Assembly: GCF_029714285.1 (NCBI RefSeq)
Contig: NZ_CP121664.1
Location: 434,001 to 498,000, forward strand
Reading direction: 5' to 3'
DNA length: 64,000 nt
From: Rhizobium sp. CB3090
GTDB lineage: Bacteria > Pseudomonadota > Alphaproteobacteria > Rhizobiales > Rhizobiaceae
Shown: piece by piece, positions 1 to 8,965 of the stretch
How positions within the stretch are numbered: the first letter of the stretch is position 1
How the letters are laid out: the number at the start of each line of letters is the position of its first letter
The notes under the pieces: model-generated
The model's input: the letters and a program-made list of their open reading frames with translations, nothing else
What the model was told of the DNA's origin: nothing
The model's database searches: none
Made by a program: the position numbers and the translations under genes

Positions 1-453
1 TCGCCCGATGAGCTCGGGGCTGAATGTGAAATGCGTGGTTCCCGGATTGTCGTAGATGCAGATCGGCAATCCGCTCTCGCGCGCAACGCTTGAGAAATGC
101 TCGAACACTTCCCCTTCGGTGAGAGGCGTATAGGACACGGGTGCCAGAAGTCCGGCACTCGCCCCCGCAGTCTTCGCATCCTGAGCGAGCCGGACGGCAT
201 CGTCGGTCCTCAGCGCGCCAATGCCAGCGATGATCGGCACGTCGCCGGAGACCACGACCGCCGCCTCGGTGGCGCGTCGCCGCTCTTCCCGCGACAGATA
301 CATATAAGATCCGGTGCTGCCGAGAAGCCCGATCGAGTCGACCTTGGCCTCGACGAGCGGCAGTACCAACTCACGAAGGGCGCCAAGGTCGATGCTGCCG
401 TCTTCATTGGCGGGGGTGATCGGAAAAGCGGAGAGACCGTCGGGATATGACAT
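1..453 (-). CDS. DapA/NanA-family aldolase or dehydratase, C-terminal part missing
   Basis: The first 151 residues of a dihydrodipicolinate synthase/N-acetylneuraminate lyase family protein (class I aldolase, TIM barrel) run off the left edge. Visible family signs are a GSTGS turn at residues 45-49, in place of the usual GTTGE, and a YDNP segment at 134-137 whose tyrosine matches the proton-relay Tyr of DHDPS. The Schiff-base lysine would lie beyond the edge. The reverse-strand ATG is at 453, 17 bases after the stop of the ABC ATPase gene, so this is probably the last gene of that operon. In such catabolic settings family members usually cleave or dehydrate a 2-keto acid; the substrate cannot be read from this sequence. 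Confidence in the family is high, in the reaction low. Confidence 0.85.
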   Translation of the reverse strand, partial: MSYPDGLSAFPITPANEDGSIDLGALRELVLPLVEAKVDSIGLLGSTGSYMYLSREERRRATEAAVVVSGDVPIIAGIGALRTDDAVRLAQDAKTAGASAGLLAPVSYTPLTEGEVFEHFSSVARESGLPICIYDNPGTTHFTFSPELIGR

Positions 454-470
454 CGTCTGTACCCTTTCTG

Positions 471-2090
471 TTAGGCCGTAAGAGCGTTGGCGAATTCGAA
501 GGCCTGGCCGGGGGCTGCCTCGAACAAAGCCTTCGTATAGGGATCCTTGGGAGATGCGAAGAGTTCAGCGGTCGGGCCTTGCTCCACCACCTTGCCGCTC
601 TTCATGACGAGGATACGATCGCAGATCTGCGCTGCGACCCTGAGATCGTGCGTGATGAACAGCATGGCAAGGTTGAACTTCTGGCGCACGTCCTCCAGGA
701 GCTTAAGAACCTGCGCCTGCACTGAGACATCGAGCGCGGAGACGGCTTCGTCGGCGATCAGGATTTCCGGTTTCATGGCCAACGCGCGGGCAATGCAGAT
801 ACGCTGGCGCTGACCGCCGGAGAACTGGTGCGGATAGCGATCGAGCGCGTCGGGAGACAGGCCGACCAGAGACATCAGCTCGCGTGCGTTGGCGCGCGCC
901 GCTTCCGGTCTCGTTCCGAAGTTGACCGGACCCTCGACGATCGAGGCGCCGACAGTGCGTCGCGGATTGAGCGAGCGATACGGATCCTGGAAGACGATCT
1001 GACAGCGCTGACGGTGATCGCGCAATCGCTTCTCCGGCAGCTTTGCGATGTCGTTTTGCCCGGTGATGATCGCGCCCGACGTCGGATCGATGAGCCTTGC
1101 GATGCACCGCGCGACGGTCGACTTTCCGGAGCCCGACTCCCCGACGATGCCAAGCGTCTCGCCCGAGCGGATGCGCAGATCGACCGCATTGACGGCATGG
1201 ACACCTGCACCTTTCTTGATCAGATGCGCGGCGCCGTAAACTTTCGAGAGCTTCGACGTTTCGAGACGAACCGGGCCGGTATTTTCGCGCCGCTCCGGTG
1301 GATCGATTTTCGGCACAGCATCGATCAGCAACTTCGTATAGGGCTGTTCCGGCGATCTGAGCACCCGGGCGGCGGTGCCTTGTTCTATCAGTTTTCCTCG
1401 CTGCATGACGATGACACGATCGGCAATGTCGGCCACGACGCCAAAGTCGTGCGTGATGAACAGAACACCGGTTCCACGGCGCTGCTGCACCTCGGCGATG
1501 AGTTTCAGGATCTGCGCCTGCGTCGTCACGTCAAGCGCGGTCGTCGGCTCGTCTGCGATCAACAATGCCGGATCGAGAATGAGTGCCTGGGCGATCATGA
1601 TGCGCTGGCGCTGGCCGCCCGAGAGCTGGTGCGGATAGGATGCGTAGATGCGCGGCGGGTCGGGAAGGTGGACCGCCTCCATGATCGACAGGACTTTTTC
1701 CTTGCGCTCAGCCGGCTTGAGGTCGGTATGGATGCGAAGTACCTCATCGATCTGCTCGCCGCAGGTGACGACCGGATTGAGAGCCGTCATCGGCTCTTGA
1801 AAGATCATCGCCATGCGTGTACCGCGAAGTGCCCGCAGTCGCGCCGGCGATGCCTTGAGCACATCTTCGCCCTCAAGCAGTATCTGGCCGCCTGTTGCCG
1901 TCAATCCTTTGGGCAGAAGCCCCATGACGGCATGCGACGACACTGACTTACCGGATCCCGATTCGCCGACGATGCAAACGATCTCGCCTGCATTGACGGC
2001 GAAGGAAATATCGCTGACCGCGTCGGGGCGATCGGCGCCTTGTGGCAAACGGACGGTGAGGTTGTTGATCTGAAGGAGTGGCTCGCTCAT
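471..2090 (-). CDS. ABC transporter ATPase, fused double NBD (oligo/dipeptide type)
   Basis: A 539-residue protein with two complete nucleotide-binding domains in tandem, equivalent to DppD and DppF joined in one chain. NBD1 has Walker A (GESGSGKS) at 42-49, LSGGQ at 156-160 and Walker B with LLIADEP near 177-183. NBD2 has Walker A at 317-324 and the variant FSGGQ at 423-427, with LIADEAVSALD after it. Each NBD is followed by the C-terminal extension containing a PxxPYT segment typical of peptide/nickel importer ATPases. It powers the two permeases encoded just upstream; its start overlaps the stop of the preceding permease gene by 4 bases, indicating translational coupling. The second signature has F in place of L, which is common in this family. 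Cargo is unknown. Confidence 0.95.
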   Translation of the reverse strand: MSEPLLQINNLTVRLPQGADRPDAVSDISFAVNAGEIVCIVGESGSGKSVSSHAVMGLLPKGLTATGGQILLEGEDVLKASPARLRALRGTRMAMIFQEPMTALNPVVTCGEQIDEVLRIHTDLKPAERKEKVLSIMEAVHLPDPPRIYASYPHQLSGGQRQRIMIAQALILDPALLIADEPTTALDVTTQAQILKLIAEVQQRRGTGVLFITHDFGVVADIADRVIVMQRGKLIEQGTAARVLRSPEQPYTKLLIDAVPKIDPPERRENTGPVRLETSKLSKVYGAAHLIKKGAGVHAVNAVDLRIRSGETLGIVGESGSGKSTVARCIARLIDPTSGAIITGQNDIAKLPEKRLRDHRQRCQIVFQDPYRSLNPRRTVGASIVEGPVNFGTRPEAARANARELMSLVGLSPDALDRYPHQFSGGQRQRICIARALAMKPEILIADEAVSALDVSVQAQVLKLLEDVRQKFNLAMLFITHDLRVAAQICDRILVMKSGKVVEQGPTAELFASPKDPYTKALFEAAPGQAFEFANALTA

Positions 2091-3022
2091 GCGCGTTTCT
2101 CCATTTTCGGATCGAGCGTGTCGCGCAGCCCGTCACCCAGGATATTGATGGCAAGCACCGTCAGCCCAAGGAGGATACCCGGGAACAGAATGTTGTGCGG
2201 GTAAAGCCGGAAGAGCTGCCTCCCCTCAGCCATGATGTTGCCCCAGGTCGGAATCTCCGGCGGAACGCCGATCCCGAGGAAGGACAAGATCGCTTCGACG
2301 AGGATCGCCGACGCACAGATGAAGGTGCCTTGAACGATCAAAGGCGCGATGGTGTTTGGCAGAATGTGGCGGATCAGAAGCGGCAAGGTACGCGTGCCGA
2401 CGGTGATGGCTGCCTCCACATAGGGCTCATGTCGCGCTGAAAGCACGACCGAACGAACAAGGCGAACCACGCGGGGAATTTCCGGAATGATGATCGCCAC
2501 GACGACGGTGCCTATCCCCGCACTCGAGAGCGAGACCAGCGCGATGGCAAGCAGGATGGCGGGGATGGCCATCAGCCCGTCCATGATGCGCATGACGATC
2601 TTGTCCAGCCAGGGGAAGAAGCCAGCCGCCATCCCAATTGCGAGGCCCAGCCCCACCGAGGCGATCGCCACCGTGGCCCCGACGAAGAGTGAAACGCGGG
2701 CGCCGTAGACCACCCGGCTATAAACGTCGCGGCCGAGCGAATCCGTGCCCATCAGATGGACGACGGTCGAACGGGTTCCGTCGTCCAGCCGCTGGCTGGT
2801 TTCGCTCATCGGCAGACGGTTTCGCGCAGCGGGATCGATTGCGACGGGATCGCTGGTTGCGATCAGCGGTGCGGCAAGACCGATTACGATCATAATGAGG
2901 ACGATGAGGGAGCCGATAACGACCGACGGGTTGCGTAGAAGTTTGCGGACGAGCGTCGATCGCCCGCTCTTGGGTAAAGGCGTCGTGTCCGGCACGACAT
3001 GAACGGAGGTTGGAGCGGTCAA
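2087..3022 (-). CDS. ABC transporter permease, DppC type
   Basis: A 311-residue inner-membrane permease of the binding-protein-dependent transport family (DppC/OppC branch). An N-terminal cytoplasmic tail of about 35 residues leads into a first membrane helix (about 33-55), a periplasmic loop containing MGTDSLGRDVYSR, the hallmark of DppC-type subunits, and further helices. The EAA-type coupling loop lies around the EAAITVGT segment and contacts the ATPase. The gene overlaps both neighbours by 4 bases and forms the permease pair with the DppB-type subunit upstream. Nothing looks unusual. Confidence 0.94.
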   Translation of the reverse strand: MTAPTSVHVVPDTTPLPKSGRSTLVRKLLRNPSVVIGSLIVLIMIVIGLAAPLIATSDPVAIDPAARNRLPMSETSQRLDDGTRSTVVHLMGTDSLGRDVYSRVVYGARVSLFVGATVAIASVGLGLAIGMAAGFFPWLDKIVMRIMDGLMAIPAILLAIALVSLSSAGIGTVVVAIIIPEIPRVVRLVRSVVLSARHEPYVEAAITVGTRTLPLLIRHILPNTIAPLIVQGTFICASAILVEAILSFLGIGVPPEIPTWGNIMAEGRQLFRLYPHNILFPGILLGLTVLAINILGDGLRDTLDPKMEKRA

Positions 3023-3960
3023 TGAACTATCCTCGGGTCAAAGATCGTGTAGGAAAGGTCGACGATCAGGTTGATCAGGACGTAGACGAAGGCAAACAAC
3101 AGGATGATTGCCTGAATCACCGGGAAGTCGCGGGCAAGTACCGCGTCAACGGTGAGGCGCCCAAGGCCCGGTATGGAGAAGACGCTTTCGGTGACGACGA
3201 CGCCTCCGATAAGCAGCGCGACGCCGATCCCGACGACGGTGACGATTGGAACGGCGGCGTTCTTCAGCGCATGGCCGAAGAGAACCTTTGTTTCGGTTTG
3301 ACCTTTTGCGCGCGCGGTACGGATAAAGTCCTCCGAAAGCACCTCCAGCATGCTGGTGCGTGTCATGCGGGCAATGAGCGCGATGTAGATCACCGAAAGC
3401 GTGGTCGCCGGCAGCACCAGGCTGTTGAGCCAGGGTCCGATCCCACCGGCGATCCTCTGGTAACCCTGGACGGGAAACCATTTGAGTTGGATCGCAAAGA
3501 CGTAGACCAGAAGATAGCCGATCACGAATACCGGGATCGAGAAGCCGAGTACCGAAAAACCCATGACGAGCCGATCGAGGACGGTGCCCTGCCGGTAGGC
3601 CGCGATTGCACCAAGCGGGATGGCCACCACGACCGCAATCAGGATGGTAACGAGCGAGAGCGAGAGTGTCGGTTCGATCCGGTCGGAGATCAGATCCCAG
3701 ACCGATTTTTTGAAGAAGAAGCTGTCGCCGAAGTTGCCGGTCAGGATGTTGCCGAGCCACACGAAGAACTGCGTGACGATCGGCTGTTCGAGGCCGAGCT
3801 TTTCGCGAATTTCCAGGATCTGCTGCTGCGTGGCATTGTCGCCGGCGATGATCGCCGCCGGATCGCTCGGTGTCAGTCGCAGCATCAGAAACACCAATGC
3901 TGCGACGATGAGCATTACCGGGATTGTCGCGACGAGCCGTCGAAGGATGTAGGAAGCCAT
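3019..3960 (-). CDS. ABC transporter permease, DppB type
   Basis: A 313-residue permease beginning MASYILRRLVATIPVM, the usual DppB/OppB N-terminus with a first helix at about residues 9-30. A long periplasmic loop and about five more membrane segments follow. The cytoplasmic EAA-type loop contains FIRTARAKGQTETKV, a characteristic form in this subfamily. The stop overlaps the DppC-type start by 4 bases, and the binding-protein gene ends 48 bases upstream, so the four transporter genes form one operon. Substrate is set by the binding protein and is not known. Confidence 0.94.
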   Translation of the reverse strand: MASYILRRLVATIPVMLIVAALVFLMLRLTPSDPAAIIAGDNATQQQILEIREKLGLEQPIVTQFFVWLGNILTGNFGDSFFFKKSVWDLISDRIEPTLSLSLVTILIAVVVAIPLGAIAAYRQGTVLDRLVMGFSVLGFSIPVFVIGYLLVYVFAIQLKWFPVQGYQRIAGGIGPWLNSLVLPATTLSVIYIALIARMTRTSMLEVLSEDFIRTARAKGQTETKVLFGHALKNAAVPIVTVVGIGVALLIGGVVVTESVFSIPGLGRLTVDAVLARDFPVIQAIILLFAFVYVLINLIVDLSYTIFDPRIVH

Positions 3961-4008
3961 GACATCACCTTTCTGGTACCCGTGCCATAAACAGGAAAAC
4001 CCGGGGGA

Positions 4009-5622
4009 TTAGTTGCTCACCTTGCCCTTCTCGATATTCCAGAAGACCGGTGTGGAGGTCGGTATGAACCCGCTGACGTCCGACCGCGCCGCAGAAGGTA
4101 TCTTGAACTCGCCGAGAACGACGTGCGTCGGGCTTTCTGCCTCATGCATCTGGATGGATTGCGCAATGGCCTTCTGCTCTTCCAATGTCGCGGCACGCGC
4201 GAACTTGTAGCGAAGCTCCTCAAGCTGCGGGTCGTTCGGCCATCCGAACGCCGCCTTGTCGCCGGAGGCATTGAAGAACGCTCCCATGACGGGGTTCAGT
4301 ACGTCGGCCGTCGACCAGAAGGTCGCCATGGCGCTCCAGCCGCCCTGTGCGGGAGGATCCTTGCGCACCCGACGCGACAGCACCGTCTGCCAGTCCATGG
4401 ATTGCATGTCGACGACGAAGCCGCCCCGCTCGAGCAGCGACTTTGCGACAGGCGCGATGTTGACGAGTGCCGGCAGATCGGTCGAGTGGAGAAGAACGAC
4501 CGGCTCGCCCTTGTAGCCGGCCTCGGCCAGCAGTTCCTTCGACTTGACGAAGTTCGATTCCAGCTTGTCGTCCATGCCGGCATTCGTTTCCAGCGCCGTA
4601 CCGCAGACGAACATCGCCTTGCAGACGCGGTAGTAGGCGGGATTGCCGATAGCGGCCTGCAGGAAATCTTGCTGGTTGAGCGCGTAGAGGGCAGCCTGCC
4701 TGACCTTCGGATTGTCGAATGGCTTGACGATCGAATTGAAGCGCAGATTGTACTGGTAGCCATCCGGGACCCAGTCGACCAGTTTCACGGCGGCGTCGCC
4801 TTCAAGCAGCGGCAACAGATCGGTGGAGGGTTGCTGAATGATATCGATCTCGCCATTGATCAGCGCGTTGATCGCCTGCTGCTGGTCGGCGATCGTTCGC
4901 CATTCGACGGTTCCGATCTTGGCGACCTTGCCGCCGGCATGACCGGACGGAGCTTCCGCCCGGGGCTTGTATCCCTCGAACTTCTTGAAGATCGCCCGGT
5001 CGCCCGGCTTCCATTGGTCACGCATAAAAACGTAGGGGCCAGAGCCCGTGGTATCCGAAATCTGCGTGTTGGGATCCGTTTCCGCCACGCGCTTCGGCAT
5101 CATGAAGGGAACGTTGGACGACGGCTTGCCGAGCGCCGCGATCAACTGCCCAGTCGGCTCCTTAAGCTTGATGACGAAGGTCTTGTCGTCCTTCGCCTCG
5201 ATGCTGGCGATGAAGGTCATCATCGTCTGGCCGAAGGAGTCCCTCGCGGCCCAGCGTTTGATCGAGGGGATGATGTCGGCCGTCGTCACCGGCTGATTGT
5301 CATGCCATAGGAGGCCGTCTCGGAGCGTGAAGGTGTACGTCAGCTTGTCGTCGCTGACTGTGTAGCTGTCGACCATCTGCGGCTGGATCTTGCCGTCGGC
5401 ATCCATTGCAAATAGCGTGTCGTAGACCATGTAGCCGTAGTCGCGCACGACGTTCGACGTCGTCCAGATCGGGTCGATAATCCTGAGGTCCGCCTGCATG
5501 ACGACGCGCAGCGTGTCCTTGTCCGCCTCCTGAGCGAGGACGAAGGACGGCATCGCCATCATGCTCCCGGTTGCCGCGAGCGCGGCGATGAACGATCTGC
5601 GAAGAATTTTCAGTGACGGCAT
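4009..5622 (-). CDS. Extracellular solute-binding protein, family 5 (DppA-like)
   Basis: A periplasmic binding protein of family 5 (peptide/opine/nickel type), 537 residues from the chosen start. The reading frame is open upstream to 5832, but the ATG at 5622 is preferred: it has AAAGGGGAA a few bases upstream and is directly followed by a classical signal peptide with RR, a hydrophobic stretch and an AQA-like cleavage region near residue 30. The mature part shows family-5 features such as the segment LRIIDPIWTTSNVVRDYGYM and the lobe-I segment around TFTLRDGLLWHDNQPV. It is the first gene of the leftward importer operon. Family-5 proteins in rhizobia bind peptides, opines, sugars and other ligands, so the cargo cannot be named. 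The nearby amidase suggests an amide-bearing compound, as inference only. Confidence 0.92.
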   Translation of the reverse strand: MPSLKILRRSFIAALAATGSMMAMPSFVLAQEADKDTLRVVMQADLRIIDPIWTTSNVVRDYGYMVYDTLFAMDADGKIQPQMVDSYTVSDDKLTYTFTLRDGLLWHDNQPVTTADIIPSIKRWAARDSFGQTMMTFIASIEAKDDKTFVIKLKEPTGQLIAALGKPSSNVPFMMPKRVAETDPNTQISDTTGSGPYVFMRDQWKPGDRAIFKKFEGYKPRAEAPSGHAGGKVAKIGTVEWRTIADQQQAINALINGEIDIIQQPSTDLLPLLEGDAAVKLVDWVPDGYQYNLRFNSIVKPFDNPKVRQAALYALNQQDFLQAAIGNPAYYRVCKAMFVCGTALETNAGMDDKLESNFVKSKELLAEAGYKGEPVVLLHSTDLPALVNIAPVAKSLLERGGFVVDMQSMDWQTVLSRRVRKDPPAQGGWSAMATFWSTADVLNPVMGAFFNASGDKAAFGWPNDPQLEELRYKFARAATLEEQKAIAQSIQMHEAESPTHVVLGEFKIPSAARSDVSGFIPTSTPVFWNIEKGKVSN

Positions 5623-6167
5623 AGCTGGTTCCCCTTTATTGTCTATGCGGCGTGAAGATTGCGCATTGAGGCGCGGTGGATTGGTCGTGATCGGACCTCG
5701 CGTCGGCCGGTTTCCTGAGGTGAAAGATTTCGACGACGGTGTTAGGCGACGCTCCGACCCGAAACGGCGCCGGTCTTCGGGGATGCCGCACGACCGGCCG
5801 CCTTGCTCATCGGCTGTGGACGGGCCGGACATCGAACACCCTGGTTCATGAGCATCTCCGAATTTCAGTTCGTGAGATCATCACGTCCAGTTGCGTCTCG
5901 GAGTAGGTCCAGAATCCAGCGGTTTTCACTCGGCTCGGATAAAACTGGTCCATCGGCTGAATACCAGTTGCCGAACGCAGAAAGACCACTAGAAGCAGCG
6001 CGTCAGCTGGGCGCGTGGCACCAACACCCCGGCTCTTCGATAATTCTGGACCGGTCGATTTGCAGCTATCTGGCGCTTCAAAAGCGCATCGGGCGTCAGT
6101 CAGATCGGAAGCGATTTATCCACTCATCGTCCCCTCGAAGCCCGCGCGTCTCGCCTAAGGATATTCT
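5623..6167. promoter_or_regulatory. Divergent intergenic region between importer operon and amidase
   Basis: This 545-base gap separates two divergently transcribed units and must contain both promoters. I found no convincing coding sequence and no strong palindrome by eye. The amidase ribosome-binding site AAGGA lies at 6157-6161. One of the two regulators encoded to the right (MocR type or AraC type) may act here; that is inference. Confidence 0.4.
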
Positions 6168-7604
6168 ATGACCGATCTGGCATCCTTCTCCGCTCAGGCA
6201 TTGACGAGGGGCTATCGTTCCGGGGAATTCTCCCCGGTCGAGGTCTTGAGCGCCTGTCTCGAACGCATCGAACGATTCGAGCCGAAGGTGAACGCCTTCG
6301 TTTTCGTCGACCGTGAAGGTGCGTTGAACGCCGCGCAAGTCTCCGAGCGGCGCTGGCGGCGCGGTGATCAATTGGGACCTGCGGACGGCGTGCCTGCCAC
6401 GATCAAGGACAACATCGCGTGGAGCGGTTTTCCAAATCGCCAAGGATCCCTGCTGACTGCGGATCTCCCGACGGCCTTCGACGCGCCGGCGGTCGCGCGC
6501 CTGAAGGAGGCTGGCTCCATCCTACTCGGCAAAACGACGATGCCGGAATTCGGATGGAAGGGTGCGGGCGACAGCCCTTTGACGGGGATCACTCGCAATC
6601 CCTGGAACTTGTCGCGCACGAGCGGCGGATCGTCGGCCGGCGCCGCAGTCGCGGCCCTGCTCGGGATGGGCGCCTTTCATCTGGGAACCGACGGCGCCGG
6701 CTCGATCCGCATTCCGGCGAGTTTCTGCGGCGTCGTCGGATTCAAGCCCTCCTACGGCAGGGTGCCGTCCTACCCGCTGTCGGCCATGGGCGGGCTTGCC
6801 CATATCGGTCCGATCGCAAGGAGTGTTTCGGATGTCGCGGCGATGCTGTCCATCATCAGCCGGCCGGACCATCGCGATCCGACGGCTTGGAATACACTGC
6901 CGCCGAACTACCAAGAGATCTCCGATCAGGAGCTGAAGGGCTTGCGCATCGGGTGCTCGATCGACTTAGGCTTCGCGAACCATGTCGATCCTGTGGTCGC
7001 ATCCGCGGTCAAACATGCCGCCGCTGAATTTGCGCGGCTCGGCGCTTCAGTCGACGAGATAGACCTGGCCATTGAGGATCCCAAAGACATTCTCGCGACG
7101 CTTTGGGAAGCGGGCGCGGCCCTCATTTTGCGCAGCTACGCGCGGGAAGACTGGTCGCGCTGCGACCCCGGAATGGCACGCGCGGCAGAGCGGGGCCGAG
7201 CGATCAGCGGCGCCAACGTGATCGAGGCATTGACGCGCAAGCGTGTGGAGCTGTCGGCTCGTCTCAATCGGGTTTTTGAGAGCTATGATCTGATCATCAC
7301 GCCGCAGATGCCGACGGCGGCTCTGCCTGCGGGCATGGATATCCCGCCGGCGGGTTTTGCTGGCGTCGACGAATGGGGGAACGATTGGACCAACTGGAGC
7401 CCCTTCACCTACCCGTTCAATATTACGCAGTTGCCGGCAATCTCCGTTCCCTGCGCCCTCGACGGCGAGCGAATGCCGATCGGCCTTCAGATCGTCGGTC
7501 CGATGCGGGCCGATGAGTTAGTGCTGTTCGCCGCTCGGGCGTTCGAGGCCGCCGTGCCACCGGCTGTTCTCGACACCGCCCGATCAGGACTGGAGGCGGC
7601 GTAG
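6168..7604 (+). CDS. Amidase-signature family hydrolase
   Basis: A 478-residue cytoplasmic amidase of the amidase-signature family, hydrolysing a carboxamide or similar C-N bond. The Ser-cisSer-Lys triad is complete: Lys80 in TIKDN, Ser155 in SGGSSAG and nucleophile Ser179 in the GTDGAGSIR segment. Spacing of 75 and 24 residues equals that of FAAH and malonamidase. The start has AAGGA six bases upstream. It is the first gene on the right side of the divergent pair, opposite a binding-protein-dependent importer and a DapA-like lyase, so a shared catabolic route is plausible. It stands alone without GatB or GatC, so a role in tRNA amidation is unlikely. Family assignment is firm; substrate unknown. 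Confidence 0.93.
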   Translation: MTDLASFSAQALTRGYRSGEFSPVEVLSACLERIERFEPKVNAFVFVDREGALNAAQVSERRWRRGDQLGPADGVPATIKDNIAWSGFPNRQGSLLTADLPTAFDAPAVARLKEAGSILLGKTTMPEFGWKGAGDSPLTGITRNPWNLSRTSGGSSAGAAVAALLGMGAFHLGTDGAGSIRIPASFCGVVGFKPSYGRVPSYPLSAMGGLAHIGPIARSVSDVAAMLSIISRPDHRDPTAWNTLPPNYQEISDQELKGLRIGCSIDLGFANHVDPVVASAVKHAAAEFARLGASVDEIDLAIEDPKDILATLWEAGAALILRSYAREDWSRCDPGMARAAERGRAISGANVIEALTRKRVELSARLNRVFESYDLIITPQMPTAALPAGMDIPPAGFAGVDEWGNDWTNWSPFTYPFNITQLPAISVPCALDGERMPIGLQIVGPMRADELVLFAARAFEAAVPPAVLDTARSGLEAA

Positions 7605-7640
7605 GCTAAGAATACCTCCAAGGGGGGTGGGAGGACCGCC

Positions 7641-8864
7641 GTGCCAAGAGGATTGATCATCGTCGGTGCGTCGCACGCGGGCGTTCAGCTCGCGGCAAAG
7701 TGCCGTGAGATGGGCTACCAGGAGCCGATTACGCTCATCAATGGGGAGCATGATCTTCCATATCAACGACCGCCGCTTTCGAAAAACTATCTGACGCAGG
7801 ATCTCGCGCCGTACGACATCCTGCTGCGTCCGGAGCGCTTTTTCAGCGACTCCCATATCCAACTGCTTTCAGGCAAGAAATGCGTCAGGATCGACAGGCA
7901 GGACCGTACTGTCGAGCTCGACGGCGGCCGGCGGCTCCATTACGATTCCCTCGTGCTTGCGACAGGGGCGCATGCAAGAGGCTTGCCGAAAAGCTTCGGT
8001 ACGGTGCCGCGTGGGGTCATCAACCTGCGTGACCTCGACGACGCCCGGCTCGTTCGCGATGCAGTTTGGTCGCCCAAGAAAGTCGTGATCGTCGGCGGGG
8101 GCCTGATCGGCCTTGAACTGGCCTCGACATTTTCAAGCGTCGGCTGCGATGTTTCGCTGGTCGAGTTTCATGGGCGCCTCTTGGCGCGTTCGTGCTCCCC
8201 TGACATTGCCCAGGCGATCGAGGAGCTTCATCGCACCGCCGGTGTCGACGTCCACCTCGAGGCCGGCATTGCGGAAATCCACGCAAGGGCCGCCCGCCTT
8301 CACGCAGTGACCCTGACCAATGGACGCCGGCTGGACACGGACATGTGCCTTTTTGCCATCGGTGCTTCACCGAACATCGATCTCGCGCTTGATGCCGGTC
8401 TTGCCTGTGCGAACGGCGTCGTTGTCGATCAATTCATGCGGACCTCGGATCCCGCCATTCTGGCCGTCGGTGACTGCACGATTTTCCCAAGTGTGCAACT
8501 CGGCAGGATGATACGCCTCGAATGTATTCAGAACGCCCACGGACAGGCCGCCACGGCGGCGGCGACGCTTACCGGATCCCCTGCCCCATACATTGCTCCG
8601 CCCGTCTTTTGGTCCGATCAGCGCCTCTGCAAGTTTCAAAGGGTAGGCTTCCTGGACGGTGTCGATTTGACGGTCAGGCGTGACGGCGAAGCGGGTGCAT
8701 TTTCCCTGTGGCACTTCGTAGATCGCCGGCTACGCGCCGTCGAAAGCCTCAACAGTGTTCATGATCAGGCTCTTGCCCGTCAGCTTCTTGCCAAACAAGC
8801 GCCCATGACACCGGAACAGGTTGCCAATCCTCGTTTTCAGCTTCGGGCGGCATTGGGAAACTAG
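7641..8864 (+). CDS. FAD-dependent NAD(P)H:ferredoxin/rubredoxin reductase
   Basis: A 407-residue flavoprotein of the pyridine-nucleotide disulfide reductase superfamily, rhodocoxin/putidaredoxin reductase branch. The N-terminal FAD dinucleotide fold appears as IIVGASHAGVQLA (residues 6-18), followed by the PYQRPPLSK motif. A second Rossmann fold for NAD(P)H has VVIVGGGLIGLELAS near 145-160. The ATGA-like second FAD motif and the C-terminal IFAVGDC-type motif (here ILAVGDCT) are present. No redox CxxC pair is seen, as expected for single-electron-carrier reductases. It starts with GTG after a GGGAGG ribosome-binding site. It would pass electrons from NAD(P)H to the rubredoxin encoded at 10643 or to a ferredoxin. 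A related reductase lies at 11590, which is unusual redundancy. Confidence 0.92.
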   Translation: MPRGLIIVGASHAGVQLAAKCREMGYQEPITLINGEHDLPYQRPPLSKNYLTQDLAPYDILLRPERFFSDSHIQLLSGKKCVRIDRQDRTVELDGGRRLHYDSLVLATGAHARGLPKSFGTVPRGVINLRDLDDARLVRDAVWSPKKVVIVGGGLIGLELASTFSSVGCDVSLVEFHGRLLARSCSPDIAQAIEELHRTAGVDVHLEAGIAEIHARAARLHAVTLTNGRRLDTDMCLFAIGASPNIDLALDAGLACANGVVVDQFMRTSDPAILAVGDCTIFPSVQLGRMIRLECIQNAHGQAATAAATLTGSPAPYIAPPVFWSDQRLCKFQRVGFLDGVDLTVRRDGEAGAFSLWHFVDRRLRAVESLNSVHDQALARQLLAKQAPMTPEQVANPRFQLRAALGN

Positions 8865-8965
8865 CCAATATTCTCTCGGACCGTTGCCTGAAGGATCTTC
8901 ATCTTCCGGCGTCGTTGGTCTATCATCCTCGCCCATATTTTCAACAGGAAGTGGTCCAGAAAATC

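Noticed and set aside
828..1946. Long forward open frame opposite the double ATPase gene
   Set aside because: It is antisense to a clearly conserved ABC ATPase and has no domain; high GC creates such shadows.
3010..3990. 326-codon forward open frame opposite the DppB-type gene
   Set aside because: Antisense to a conserved permease; extremely charged composition typical of a shadow frame.
4123..5310. 395-codon forward open frame opposite the binding-protein gene
   Set aside because: Antisense to a family-5 binding protein with signal peptide; no domain of its own.
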